Shown: one piece after another, positions 1-6,485 of the stretch | Position numbering within the stretch: the first letter of the stretch is position 1 | Layout of the letters: each line of letters starts with the position of its first letter | Made by a program: the position numbers and the translations under genes | Notes under the pieces: model-generated | What the model was told of the DNA's origin: nothing | Databases searched by the model: none | The model's input: only the letters and a program-made list of their open reading frames with translations | Origin: an uncultured Oceanospirillales bacterium | Lineage (GTDB): Bacteria > Pseudomonadota > Gammaproteobacteria > Pseudomonadales > Litorivicinaceae | NCBI GenBank assembly: GCA_913061245.1 | Contig: CAJXTO010000053.1 | Span: 1 to 9,054, forward strand | Length of the DNA: 9,054 nt | Reading direction: 5' to 3'

Positions 1-36
1 GTGAACTATCGCATTCGGTTTGGGCGGGTTGTGTGA
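1..36 (+). CDS. ABC transporter permease, C-terminal end only (partial)
   Basis: From base 1 an open frame reads VNYRIRFGRVV and stops at TGA 34-36. This stop overlaps the ATG of the next permease as TGATG, the usual sign of translational coupling. By position it is most likely the first permease of the BMP-type ABC importer, since these systems carry two paralogous permease genes in tandem before or after the lipoprotein gene. The short basic tail fits a cytoplasmic permease terminus. Eleven codons are too few to assign a family, so the identity rests on context. Confidence 0.6.
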   Translation: MNYRIRFGRVV

Positions 37-959
37 TGGATCACGGATTACTGTCGTCAATCATTCATGCCATTTTAGTCGCGTCGACACCACTCGTATT
101 TGCGGGCCTTGGCGCGTTGATCCAAGAGCGTGCAGGTGTGCTGAATCTCGGGATCGAGGGTTTGATGATCGTCGGAGCATTGGCTGGCTTTGCGACGGCA
201 CTTGCTGGTTATCCGCTGTTGGTCTCCGTTTTAGCTGCCGCGTTAGCCGGGGCCGCGCTCGCTTCGATTTTTGCAGTGCTGGTCTTGCGCCTGTACGCAA
301 ACCCGGTTGCCACCGGATTAGCACTTACTTTGTTTGGGCTTGGGCTCGCAGCCTTGGCTGGTTCACAGTATGTAGGTCAGGCTGCACCGCAAGTCGACAC
401 CTGGGCGATTCCTTTACTCCATCATTTACCAGTCATCGGTCACGCACTCTTCTCGCATGATCCGTTAGTGTATTTATCGATCTTGATGGCTTTTGTGATT
501 TGGTGGTTCCTCACGAAATCAAGGGCGGGACTGATCCTTCGTGCAGTTGGTGAAAATCATGCATCTGCTCACGCGCTTGGCTTTTCAGTCAGAGGAATTC
601 GCTTTTTAGCCATCACAAGCGGCGGAGCTCTAGCTGCGATTGGTGGTTCCTATTTGACACTCGTGCAGACGCCTTTGTTTGTTGAGGGGATGACAGCGGG
701 ACGGGGTTGGATAGCGCTCGCACTCGTCGTCTTTGCATCCTGGCGACCATTTCGTGTGATCGCTGGCGCCTATCTTTTTGGCAGTGTGACGATTTTACAA
801 TTGCACAGCCAAGCATTTGGTATTTCTATACCGGCCCAGTGGCTGTCGATGCTTCCATACATTGTCACAATTGTGGCATTGGTTTTGATTTCAGCCCGAG
901 GCGAAAAGGGTTTAGCGGCGCCAGGGTCGCTTGGAAAAATTTTTCGCGTATCACGTTAA
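36..959 (+). CDS. ABC transporter permease, BPD_transp_2 family (nucleoside/nucleobase-type importer)
   Basis: This is an inner-membrane permease of about 307 residues, hydrophobic nearly throughout with roughly 8-10 membrane segments. The stretch ERAGVLNLGIEGLM (residues 31-44) is the hallmark of the second permease in the BMP/nucleoside and ribose-type importer families. A second conserved region, with ALGFSVRGIRFLA and a small-residue-rich helix, lies near residues 180-205 and is a likely contact for the ATPase. I chose ATG 36 because it overlaps the stop of the preceding gene (TGATG). GTG 33 is in frame but has no better ribosome binding site. The BMP lipoprotein gene follows 17 bp downstream, so the two belong to one operon. 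The substrate is inferred from that lipoprotein to be a purine base or nucleoside; the permease alone does not define it. Confidence 0.9.
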   Translation: MDHGLLSSIIHAILVASTPLVFAGLGALIQERAGVLNLGIEGLMIVGALAGFATALAGYPLLVSVLAAALAGAALASIFAVLVLRLYANPVATGLALTLFGLGLAALAGSQYVGQAAPQVDTWAIPLLHHLPVIGHALFSHDPLVYLSILMAFVIWWFLTKSRAGLILRAVGENHASAHALGFSVRGIRFLAITSGGALAAIGGSYLTLVQTPLFVEGMTAGRGWIALALVVFASWRPFRVIAGAYLFGSVTILQLHSQAFGISIPAQWLSMLPYIVTIVALVLISARGEKGLAAPGSLGKIFRVSR

Positions 960-976
960 CTAGGAGAGTACGAACC

Positions 977-2089
977 ATGAGAGGTTTGCTATCAAAAGTA
1001 TTGGCTGTGTCAGCTGCAGTCATGTTGGCAGCTTGTTCTGATTCAGAGCAAACAGCGTCACAAGCAACCGATAAAAAAGAAGGCCAGGTCAAGGCCGGAT
1101 TTATTTATGTCGGCCCAGTGTCTGACGGTGGTTGGACATATGAACACAACCAAGGCCGTTTGGCAGTCGAAGAAGCATACGGCGATAAGGTCGTAACCAC
1201 TTTTGTTGAGAGTGTTTCTGAAGGTCCAGATGCGGAACGTGTTTTAAGTCAGATGGCGAACGATGGTGCAGATATCATCTTTACCACGTCGTTTGGTTTT
1301 ATGAATCCAACGATCAAAGTTGCAGAACAGTTTCCGAACGTGAAGTTTGAGCATGCAACAGGCTTTAAGCGTGCTGATAACGTTGCAACGTACTCGTCGC
1401 GTTTTTATGAAGGTCGTCACGTACTCGGTTTAATCGCAGGTAAAATGACGAAAACCAATACAGTTGGCTACATTGCGTCATTCCCAATTCCTGAAGTTGT
1501 CCGCGGTATTAACGCAGCATATTTGGCCGCGAAAAGCGTCAATCCAAATATTCAGTTTAAGGTTATCTGGGTTTCGAGTTGGTTTGATCCAGGTAAAGAG
1601 GCTGATGCTGCTAAAGCACTGATTGACCAAGGTGCAGACATCTTAATGCAACACACGGATTCTCCAGCTGCGATGCAGATTGCAGAACAACGTGGAATCT
1701 ACGCATTCGGTCAAGCATCTGATATGGCTGCATTTGGACCAACTGCTCAGTTGACAGCAATTATCGATGATTGGTCTCCGTACTACATTGAGCGTGTTGG
1801 TGCGTTGATCGATGGCCAGTGGGCGTCAACTGATACTTGGGGTGGATTCAATACAGGCATGGTTGCCTTGGCTCCGTATGGTCAAGCGGTTCCTCAAGAT
1901 GTGCGTGAAATGGCTGACGCAGCTAAGCTCGCCATCAGTGAAGGTCGTCTGCATCCATTTACAGGTCCAATCAATAAGCAAGATGGATCAGCATGGTTGA
2001 AGGCAGGTGAAACTGCAGATGACGGTACTCTTCTTGGCATGGACTTCTATGTTGAAGGTATCGAAGGCAGCTTGCCATCATCTAACTAA
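977..2089 (+). CDS. BMP-family substrate-binding lipoprotein, probably purine/nucleoside-binding
   Basis: This is the periplasmic binding protein of the ABC importer, 370 residues. A lipoprotein signal is present: basic MRGLLSK, a hydrophobic core, then lipobox L-A-A-C with Cys20 as the lipidated residue. The BMP domain (PF02608 type) starts near residue 38. The segment GPVSDGGWTYEHNQGR (residues 46-61) is typical of the branch that includes the Brucella purine-binding protein, from which adenine binding is inferred. ATG 977 was chosen because AGGAG (962-966) lies 10 bases upstream and the signal peptide starts there; an upstream in-frame extension from 707 only reads through the permease gene in another frame. 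The gene ends with tandem TAA stops, and its last 8 bases overlap the convergent ThiX-like permease gene. Other ligands, such as other nucleosides or riboflavin, are possible. Confidence 0.92.
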   Translation: MRGLLSKVLAVSAAVMLAACSDSEQTASQATDKKEGQVKAGFIYVGPVSDGGWTYEHNQGRLAVEEAYGDKVVTTFVESVSEGPDAERVLSQMANDGADIIFTTSFGFMNPTIKVAEQFPNVKFEHATGFKRADNVATYSSRFYEGRHVLGLIAGKMTKTNTVGYIASFPIPEVVRGINAAYLAAKSVNPNIQFKVIWVSSWFDPGKEADAAKALIDQGADILMQHTDSPAAMQIAEQRGIYAFGQASDMAAFGPTAQLTAIIDDWSPYYIERVGALIDGQWASTDTWGGFNTGMVALAPYGQAVPQDVREMADAAKLAISEGRLHPFTGPINKQDGSAWLKAGETADDGTLLGMDFYVEGIEGSLPSSN

Positions 2090-2828
2090 TAACTTGTGAG
2101 TTTTGGTCGAACCGGTTTGCGAGCCGGTTCACCAAACTCCAAATAACTAACGCCTCCACACAGAGCACGAGAAGTGCGGCAAACATTAAATCAGTCTGCC
2201 CTCGTCCATTGGCGTGTAGCATCAAATACCCTAATCCACTCGACGATCCAACCCATTCGCCAACAACTGCGCCAATTGGTGCGACAGAAGCTGCGACTTT
2301 GACTCCAGAGAGCGCATAAGGGATTGCCAGGGGTAAACGAATGAGCCAAAAGAGTTGGGCGCGCTTTGGCCGTAGTGTTTGGAAAGTTAATTCCCACGAT
2401 TTAGGGATGGCTCGAAATCCAGCGAGCGTGCTCGCAGTCACTGGGAAAAATACTATGAGTGTCGTCATTGCGAGTTTTGACGCAAATCCATAACCAAGCC
2501 ACAGCATCAGAATGGGTGCAATTGCAAACACAGGAAGAGCTTGGCTAATGACCAAAGCGGGCATCGTTAATTGTGTCAACTTTTTAGAGTCGCCGATGAG
2601 ACATGCAACACCAAATCCGAGCGAAGCACCGAGAATGAGACCGCAGATGATTTCCAGTGCAGTGGTGATTGCGTGAGACATGATGAGTGGAAAGCGTTCG
2701 ACTAAAACCCAAACAACACGTTCTGGTGAAGGAAGGATGAAATGAGGTACATCGAAGATGAATACGATGAGCCACCACAGACTGATCAAACCAATGAATG
2801 GAAATGTGGCTTGGAGCAGGCGATTCAT
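2082..2828 (-). CDS. ABC transporter permease, ThiX-like (probable thiamine-pyrimidine precursor uptake)
   Basis: This is an inner-membrane permease of 248 residues in the BPD_transp_1 (SsuC/TauC/ThiX) family, with about six membrane segments. The order is an N-terminal helix (10-26), the segment SQALPVFAIAPILMLWLGYG (95-114), the cytoplasmic EAA-type loop around 137-175, then APIGAVVGEWVGSSSGLGYL (183-202). This last block, with the following HANGRGQTDLMFAAL, is what I recall from ThiX-like proteins linked to hydroxymethylpyrimidine (HMP) precursor uptake. Family membership is firm and the substrate is inferred. Its ATG overlaps the stop of the ATPase gene (ATGA), so the two are coupled. The 3' end overlaps the convergent BMP gene by 8 bp, and the last 16 or so codons contain a long inverted repeat. 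No NMT1/THI5-like binding protein (ThiY) is nearby. Sulfonate or taurine uptake is the alternative. Confidence 0.85.
   Translation of the reverse strand: MNRLLQATFPFIGLISLWWLIVFIFDVPHFILPSPERVVWVLVERFPLIMSHAITTALEIICGLILGASLGFGVACLIGDSKKLTQLTMPALVISQALPVFAIAPILMLWLGYGFASKLAMTTLIVFFPVTASTLAGFRAIPKSWELTFQTLRPKRAQLFWLIRLPLAIPYALSGVKVAASVAPIGAVVGEWVGSSSGLGYLMLHANGRGQTDLMFAALLVLCVEALVIWSLVNRLANRFDQNSQVIS
2102..2136. repeat. Long hairpin just after the BMP stop, inside the ThiX-like permease gene
   Basis: TTTGGT (2102-2107), a single bulged C, and GAACCGG (2109-2115) pair perfectly with CCGGTTC (2124-2130) and ACCAAA (2131-2136) around an 8-base loop, giving 13 base pairs. It starts 12 bases after the BMP stop codon. 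It also encodes the last cytoplasmic residues of the convergent permease (around VNRLANRFDQ). No T-run follows on either strand, so it is not a classical intrinsic terminator. A role as an mRNA 3'-end stabiliser or processing stop is inferred. Confidence 0.6.
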
Positions 2829-3481
2829 AGATCACCATCAAGCGCTTGAATGAGCGCGCGGTCACTTCCAAACTCATTGAGCCGATATGGGCCTTTAATC
2901 GTGTCTTTTGTTAAGACCATTGCAGTATCTAACCAGTCCTGAGCATCTCGTGGATCGTGGGTGACCAGAATCACTGTTTTACCCACTAGGAGCTTTTGGC
3001 ATAGCCCTGCCATTTGAATACGGGTCGAGCGATCAAGGCCTGAAAATGGTTCGTCGAGTAACACCAGATCAGAGTCTTCGATTAACACACGCGCGAGCGC
3101 AACTCGGGCTTTTTGTCCTCCACTGAGTAATGAAGTTTTGCGATATGCGAGCGCTCCAAGATCGACTTGATCTAATAGATCAACCGCGCGCTGAGTAAGG
3201 TCTGATGAATGTTTTGTGCCTCGTAACTTGAATCCGAGTAGTACATTATCAATGACCGTTGCCCAGGGCAGTAGAGCTGGCTGTTGAGAGAGATAAGCGA
3301 TTCGCTCGCTCTGTTTGGTGACTTCTGGAGCCCCTTCGATGATGGCGGCGAGCAAAGTGGATTTTCCGGTTCCGGATCGACCTAGAAGGGCAACTTGATC
3401 ACCTGAACTAATCTGCCAAGACAGTGTTGCTAGAGGATCATATCCAGGGTAACTCAGATCGAGATTGGAAATCGTTAACAC
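2825..3481 (-). CDS. ABC transporter ATP-binding protein, partner of the ThiX-like permease (ThiZ-like)
   Basis: This is a cytoplasmic ATPase of 218 residues that powers the adjacent permease. All nucleotide-binding motifs are intact: Walker A GRSGTGKST (34-42), Q-loop YLSQQPALLPW (63-73), signature LSGGQ (119-123), Walker B LVLLDE (139-144), D-loop residues near 147-150, and switch histidine His175 in VTHD. The PALLPW wording after the Q-loop is common in ATPases of the nitrate/sulfonate/HMP type. The start is GTG 3481, supported by GGAG (complement of 3488-3491) six bases upstream; no ATG fits the conserved N-terminus. It overlaps the permease gene by four bases. The protein is short for the family because it has no C-terminal regulatory extension. 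A candidate promoter and inverted repeat sit immediately upstream, so this pair is probably transcribed separately from the fabI operon. Confidence 0.88.
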   Translation of the reverse strand: MLTISNLDLSYPGYDPLATLSWQISSGDQVALLGRSGTGKSTLLAAIIEGAPEVTKQSERIAYLSQQPALLPWATVIDNVLLGFKLRGTKHSSDLTQRAVDLLDQVDLGALAYRKTSLLSGGQKARVALARVLIEDSDLVLLDEPFSGLDRSTRIQMAGLCQKLLVGKTVILVTHDPRDAQDWLDTAMVLTKDTIKGPYRLNEFGSDRALIQALDGDL

Positions 3482-3487
3482 GGCGAG

Positions 3488-3491
3488 CTCC
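3488..3491 (-). promoter_or_regulatory. Ribosome binding site deciding the GTG start of the ATPase gene
   Basis: On the - strand this reads GGAG, followed by six bases and then GTG at 3481. It is the only good Shine-Dalgarno match ahead of the conserved ABC N-terminus, so it supports a GTG start. Confidence 0.65.
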
Positions 3492-3493
3492 GA

Positions 3494-3518
3494 ACAAGGT
3501 CTCCGGAAGATACCTTGT
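3494..3518. repeat. Inverted repeat ACAAGGT-N11-ACCTTGT over the -10 region (operator-like)
   Basis: Two perfect 7-base arms (3494-3500 and 3512-3518) flank an 11-base centre, and two further pairs (TC/GA) form inside after one mismatch. The repeat covers the candidate -10 box and start point of the ThiZX-like operon, which is where a repressor would bind. It could also fold in the 3' end of the MaoC-Pta transcript, but no run of T follows on the - strand, so it is a poor intrinsic terminator. Confidence 0.5.
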
Positions 3519-3535
3519 CAGAACCCGCCTGTCAT
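3507..3535 (-). promoter_or_regulatory. Candidate sigma-70 promoter for the ThiZX-like transporter
   Basis: On the - strand a -35 ATGACA (complement of 3530-3535, five of six consensus bases) is followed by 17 bases and a -10 TATCTT (complement of 3507-3512, four of six). Transcription would begin about 20 bases before the GTG start, leaving just enough leader for the GGAG site. It lies wholly between the end of the MaoC-Pta gene and the ATPase gene. It was found by eye and not tested. Confidence 0.45.
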
Positions 3536-3539
3536 GACG

Positions 3540-4922
3540 TTAAGGCTTTTCGGAGCGAAAACGCTCTGCAATTAGGCCTGCAAAAATAGCTGATAAGACT
3601 TGCGACTGAACCGATGCGGAGCGCATCGCGAGTCCAACAGGAACACGCGCGCCTACAAGAATTCCGCAGCTTGATGCGCCTGCAAAATATTCAAGCTGCT
3701 TTGCAAGCATATTTGCTGATTCGTTATCAGGAGCAACCAAGACATCCGAATACCCAATCCCGTCGGATGGATCGGATACCGCTTGATCAAAAGCAATGGG
3801 GCCATCGAGTTCGCCACCAGTGATTTGTTTACGGTCCGCCATTTTGCAAAGTGCTGCTGCATCCAGTGTTGATTGATACTCAGAATCAATCTTCTCAACA
3901 GCCGATAGCAGGGCGACTTTAGGCGTTTCAATGCCGAGGTGTTGAGCAACACAGATCGCATTTTGGACGATCACCATTTTATCAGTCAGTGTTGGCTTGT
4001 GGTGAAGCACCGCGTCGGTGAGGAGCAATGGTTTGTCATACAGTGGAACATCAAAACGAAACACGTGCGACAGTCCGCTTTTGGTATGTAATTCAGGTGT
4101 TTGCCTGATTGCATCGACGATTTCGTTTTTATCGAGATTGCCTCTATGTAGGCTTTCAAGATCACCGGCAACAGCCATTTCACACGCGATGAGTGCTGCT
4201 TGATGACTATGTTCTGCATCCACGATTTTCATCGCCTGGAGATCAATCCCCAGTTCTTCGGCTAGCCCACGAATCTTCAATTCTGGACCAATCAATACTG
4301 GGTTGAGCTTTCCAGTTTCGGCCATTTCGAGGGCTGCCGTGAGGGATGCTTGGTCTGTTGGATGAATAATGCCAACAGAAATTGGATGTGCGACTTCAAG
4401 GGATGCAATAAAGCTTTGAACACGTGTTTCAGGGTCAAATAGATTGAGTTTAGGTGTCCCCATGCGCGGGCGGATAATCTTTTCAGTCGGCGCCATCACT
4501 TTCGCTTGGCCGACAACAACCTGATCACCGTTTTGGTTGTTGATGACGCAATCAAGAAGGAGGCTATGCTTTTCGTCGTTTTTTTCAGCAACGGTCACGA
4601 TGACTGTTAAGGTATCGCCAATACGCACTGGTCGTTTGAAGCGAAAACTTTGCTCGAGGTAAATCGTCCCTGGCCCTGGAAAAACTGTTCCAAGTACCGT
4701 GGAGACAAGTGATCCAGTCCACATGCCGTGCCCAATAACCCCGTGGAACATCGACTCATTTGCAAATGAAGTATCCAAATGGGCTGGGTTTACATCCCCT
4801 GATACTGCTGCGAAGGCCCGAATATCTTCGAGTGTGAGTGTACGGACAAGTCGAGCACTTTGGCCGACTTCAATCTCGTCGTAGAGGACATTTTCTATCA
4901 CATCGTGTTGCGGTTGATTCAT
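3540..4922 (-). CDS. MaoC-like hydratase / phosphate acetyl-butyryltransferase fusion protein
   Basis: This is a cytoplasmic bifunctional protein of 460 residues, close to the usual length of this fusion family. Residues ~10-145 are a hot-dog MaoC domain with the hydratase-2 motif DVNPAHLD, placing the catalytic pair at Asp43 and His48; the predicted reaction is (R)-specific hydration of short enoyl-CoA or enoyl-ACP. Residues ~165-455 form a PTA_PTB domain that exchanges acyl groups between CoA and phosphate; conserved stretches include LNPVLIGP and the C-terminal GILVGARVPVGLAMRSASV. ATG 4922 begins one base after the fabI stop and has only a weak ribosome binding site, so translation is probably coupled to fabI. 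In related clusters an acetate kinase gene accompanies this fusion and fabI; it is missing here. Substrate chain length cannot be read from the sequence. Confidence 0.93.
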   Translation of the reverse strand: MNQPQHDVIENVLYDEIEVGQSARLVRTLTLEDIRAFAAVSGDVNPAHLDTSFANESMFHGVIGHGMWTGSLVSTVLGTVFPGPGTIYLEQSFRFKRPVRIGDTLTVIVTVAEKNDEKHSLLLDCVINNQNGDQVVVGQAKVMAPTEKIIRPRMGTPKLNLFDPETRVQSFIASLEVAHPISVGIIHPTDQASLTAALEMAETGKLNPVLIGPELKIRGLAEELGIDLQAMKIVDAEHSHQAALIACEMAVAGDLESLHRGNLDKNEIVDAIRQTPELHTKSGLSHVFRFDVPLYDKPLLLTDAVLHHKPTLTDKMVIVQNAICVAQHLGIETPKVALLSAVEKIDSEYQSTLDAAALCKMADRKQITGGELDGPIAFDQAVSDPSDGIGYSDVLVAPDNESANMLAKQLEYFAGASSCGILVGARVPVGLAMRSASVQSQVLSAIFAGLIAERFRSEKP

Positions 4923-4923
4923 C

Positions 4924-5679
4924 TTAAGGCACCATGTGTTCGCCGCAGTCGACGTAAAGGGTTTGCCCTGTCATACCGGTTGCTAAGTCTGAAGCAAGGA
5001 AGCTAACGAGACCGGCGACTTCATCTTGAGAGACAAGACGTTTTAAAGGCACGCGCTTTTCAACGGAATCCATGAGTGCATCAAAGTTTGCGATTCCGGA
5101 TGCGGCTCGTGTTGCAATCGGGCCTGGTGACACAGCGTGTACACGAATATTGTGTTCGCCGAGTTCAGAGGCGAGATAACGAACCGACGATTCGAGCGCT
5201 GCTTTGACAGGGCCCATCAACCCATAGTTAGGTATCGCCAGATGGGCACCTAGGTATGTCATGGTGATTAATGTACCGCCATTGGTCATGTATGGTTGTG
5301 CGAGATGTGCTGCGCGAATAAAAGAGTGACAAGAAATATCAATCGCTTGTTTGAATCCTTCTGCCGATGATGCATGAAGCGCACCGTGCAAATCGTCGAG
5401 AGGGGCGAAGGCAATTGAATGCACCACAAAGTCGATATGCCCCAATGTTTCTGCAGCGCTTTGTATCGTCGCTTCGAGTTCTCCTTCAACTTCAACATTG
5501 CAGTTGAGTAGCGGGATGCTCAGCGGTGCTAGAACGGGTTCAACATACTTTCTCGCTTTATCATTTAAGCAAGTCGCTACGACTTCTGCGCCGAGCTCTT
5601 TGGTGAGTTTGGCGGCGGCATAAGCAATCGAGTGATCGTTTGCGACACCAATGACGAGTCCTTTCTTTCCTTGGAGCAT
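4924..5679 (-). CDS. fabI: Enoyl-[acyl-carrier-protein] reductase FabI (NADH-type)
   Basis: This is a cytoplasmic short-chain dehydrogenase/reductase-fold enzyme of 251 residues that performs the last reduction of each fatty acid elongation cycle. It has the FabI form of the nucleotide site (GLVIGVANDHSIA near the N-terminus) rather than the GxxxGxG of ordinary reductases. It also has the FabI catalytic set YLG...NYGLMGPVK, giving Tyr142, Tyr152 and Lys159 (Y-X6-K). HSIAFAP around residue 87-93 matches the substrate/inhibitor pocket; it has Ala where the E. coli enzyme has Gly93, as several natural FabI proteins do. ATG 5679 was chosen because AGGA lies about 10 bases upstream; TTG 5682 would add one residue. 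The gene leads an operon with the MaoC-Pta fusion. It may be the second FabI of the genome, since this cluster type often is not the housekeeping copy. Confidence 0.93.
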   Translation of the reverse strand: MLQGKKGLVIGVANDHSIAYAAAKLTKELGAEVVATCLNDKARKYVEPVLAPLSIPLLNCNVEVEGELEATIQSAAETLGHIDFVVHSIAFAPLDDLHGALHASSAEGFKQAIDISCHSFIRAAHLAQPYMTNGGTLITMTYLGAHLAIPNYGLMGPVKAALESSVRYLASELGEHNIRVHAVSPGPIATRAASGIANFDALMDSVEKRVPLKRLVSQDEVAGLVSFLASDLATGMTGQTLYVDCGEHMVP

Positions 5680-5814
5680 CAATCTATTTCCTTATTAACG
5701 AGAATTTTTTTGTGCGTTGCATCAATTAAGCAGATTATTGTGACGATTCTATTTCAATCTGGCTAGAGCTTGATTTCTTTTGATTTGGGCTTACCACTGA
5801 GATAGAGGTGTGGG

Positions 5815-5913
5815 ATGTCTCGATATTTAGATTGGCTATTACTCGTGATCATCGTTGGTGTCAGTTTGGCATCGCCATTGATCGTGCTTGAATTTGTAAG
5901 TGGCAAGTATTGA
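5815..5913 (+). CDS. Putative small single-pass membrane protein, 32 residues
   Basis: The frame begins MSRYLDWLLL and ends EFVSGKY before TGA 5911-5913. Residues ~5-25 form one unbroken hydrophobic helix rich in Leu, Ile and Val, with Trp7 near one end and Glu26 and Lys31 after it. GAGGTG (5805-5810) lies four bases before the ATG and matches the anti-Shine-Dalgarno perfectly over six bases, much better than most genes here. It sits alone between divergent fabI and the convergent TPR gene, ending one base short of the latter's stop codon. It does not read like CydX, KdpF or other small membrane proteins I know, and no function is assigned. A chance ORF remains possible, but the combination of strong ribosome site, clean helix and neat fit between genes argues for a real one. 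Confidence 0.55.
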   Translation: MSRYLDWLLLVIIVGVSLASPLIVLEFVSGKY

Positions 5914-5914
5914 G

Positions 5915-6475
5915 CTAAATTCTCGATTCGAGCGCTTTTTGTTTGAGTTGATCGATTCGATCTTGAATCAGTTGGTTGTTTGGCATCAGATCGAGTAGGA
6001 GTTTTTCGGCTTGAATAGCCTTTTCGAATTGTTCCGTATTTTCGAAAATCATCGACAGCCCACCGAGCGCGCCAAAGTGACGTGGTTCTAGAATCAGCGT
6101 TTGTTGAATATCCGACAATGACGCTTCGTAATCTCCGAGCATAAAAAATGTTGTTGCGCGACGGTTCCAAGCCTCGGCAAAGTGAGGGGCGCTTTCGATC
6201 ACGCGAGTAAAATGACCGACAGCGATCTGCGGTTGGCCGAAATGCAGTGCTTTCATCCCATTATCAAAAACGGTTTGGAGTGCCACTGAGTCGGCTGGAA
6301 GTTCATACCAATGAAACCAAATTTCATTCTGCACTTCAGAAATTTGGATGAGGTTGGTTGAGTTTTTGAGCGTTTGAAAGAGTGTATCGAGCTCAGGCTT
6401 GACCTGATCAGCTTGCGTATTAGTGATCCCGATGAATAAAGCGAGTGCCGCTAGTATTTTTGTGATGTCACGCAT
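5915..6475 (-). CDS. Exported tetratricopeptide-repeat (TPR) protein
   Basis: This protein of 186 residues has a signal peptide: MRDITK, a hydrophobic stretch LAALALFIGI, and a likely cut after TQA (residue 22), so it is probably periplasmic. After a helical region with EVQNEIWFHWYELP (~residues 45-60), TPR-like helix pairs run from about 68 to 170, with the recognisable FAEAWNRRATTFFMLGDYEASLSDIQ and LEPRHFGALGGLS segments. This matches a conserved proteobacterial TPR protein family known to me only as hypothetical. TPR proteins scaffold protein contacts, and no partner is evident here. The start at ATG 6475 is chosen over ATG 6487 because GGAG lies five bases before it, between the two ATGs, and the signal peptide begins there. 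It lies about 85 bases downstream of tRNA-Arg on the same strand and could share its transcript. Confidence 0.87.
   Translation of the reverse strand: MRDITKILAALALFIGITNTQADQVKPELDTLFQTLKNSTNLIQISEVQNEIWFHWYELPADSVALQTVFDNGMKALHFGQPQIAVGHFTRVIESAPHFAEAWNRRATTFFMLGDYEASLSDIQQTLILEPRHFGALGGLSMIFENTEQFEKAIQAEKLLLDLMPNNQLIQDRIDQLKQKALESRI
5922..5944 (+). terminator. Weak candidate terminator for the small membrane-protein ORF
   Basis: CTCG (5922-5925), loop ATT and CGAG (5929-5932) are followed by CGC and TTTTTGTTT (5936-5944). The stem is only four base pairs and the T-run starts late, so termination would be modest. It would lie inside the last codons of the convergent TPR gene. Confidence 0.25.
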
Positions 6476-6477
6476 AA

Positions 6478-6485
6478 CCCCTCCC
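6478..6485 (-). promoter_or_regulatory. Strong ribosome binding site deciding the TPR gene start
   Basis: The - strand reads GGGAGGGG, then TT, then ATG at 6475. Its position after the upstream in-frame ATG (6487) shows that 6475 is the working start. Confidence 0.7.

Noticed and set aside
707..976. Upstream extension of the BMP protein frame
   Set aside because: It overlaps the permease gene in another frame, and the lipoprotein signal with its own ribosome site begins at 977.
3488..3519. Intrinsic terminator after the MaoC-Pta gene
   Set aside because: The inverted repeat is not followed by a run of T on the - strand and overlaps a better-supported promoter.
3482..3539. Possible TPP riboswitch before the ThiZX-like operon
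   Set aside because: The gap is only 58 bases and holds no CTGAGA-type thi-box or the other conserved TPP aptamer segments.
5680..5770. PhoB box upstream of fabI, as reported for rhizobial pta-ackA-fabI clusters
   Set aside because: CGTCACAATAA is followed 11 bases later by TCTGCTT, but the two half-sites fit the CTGTCAT consensus too poorly to call.
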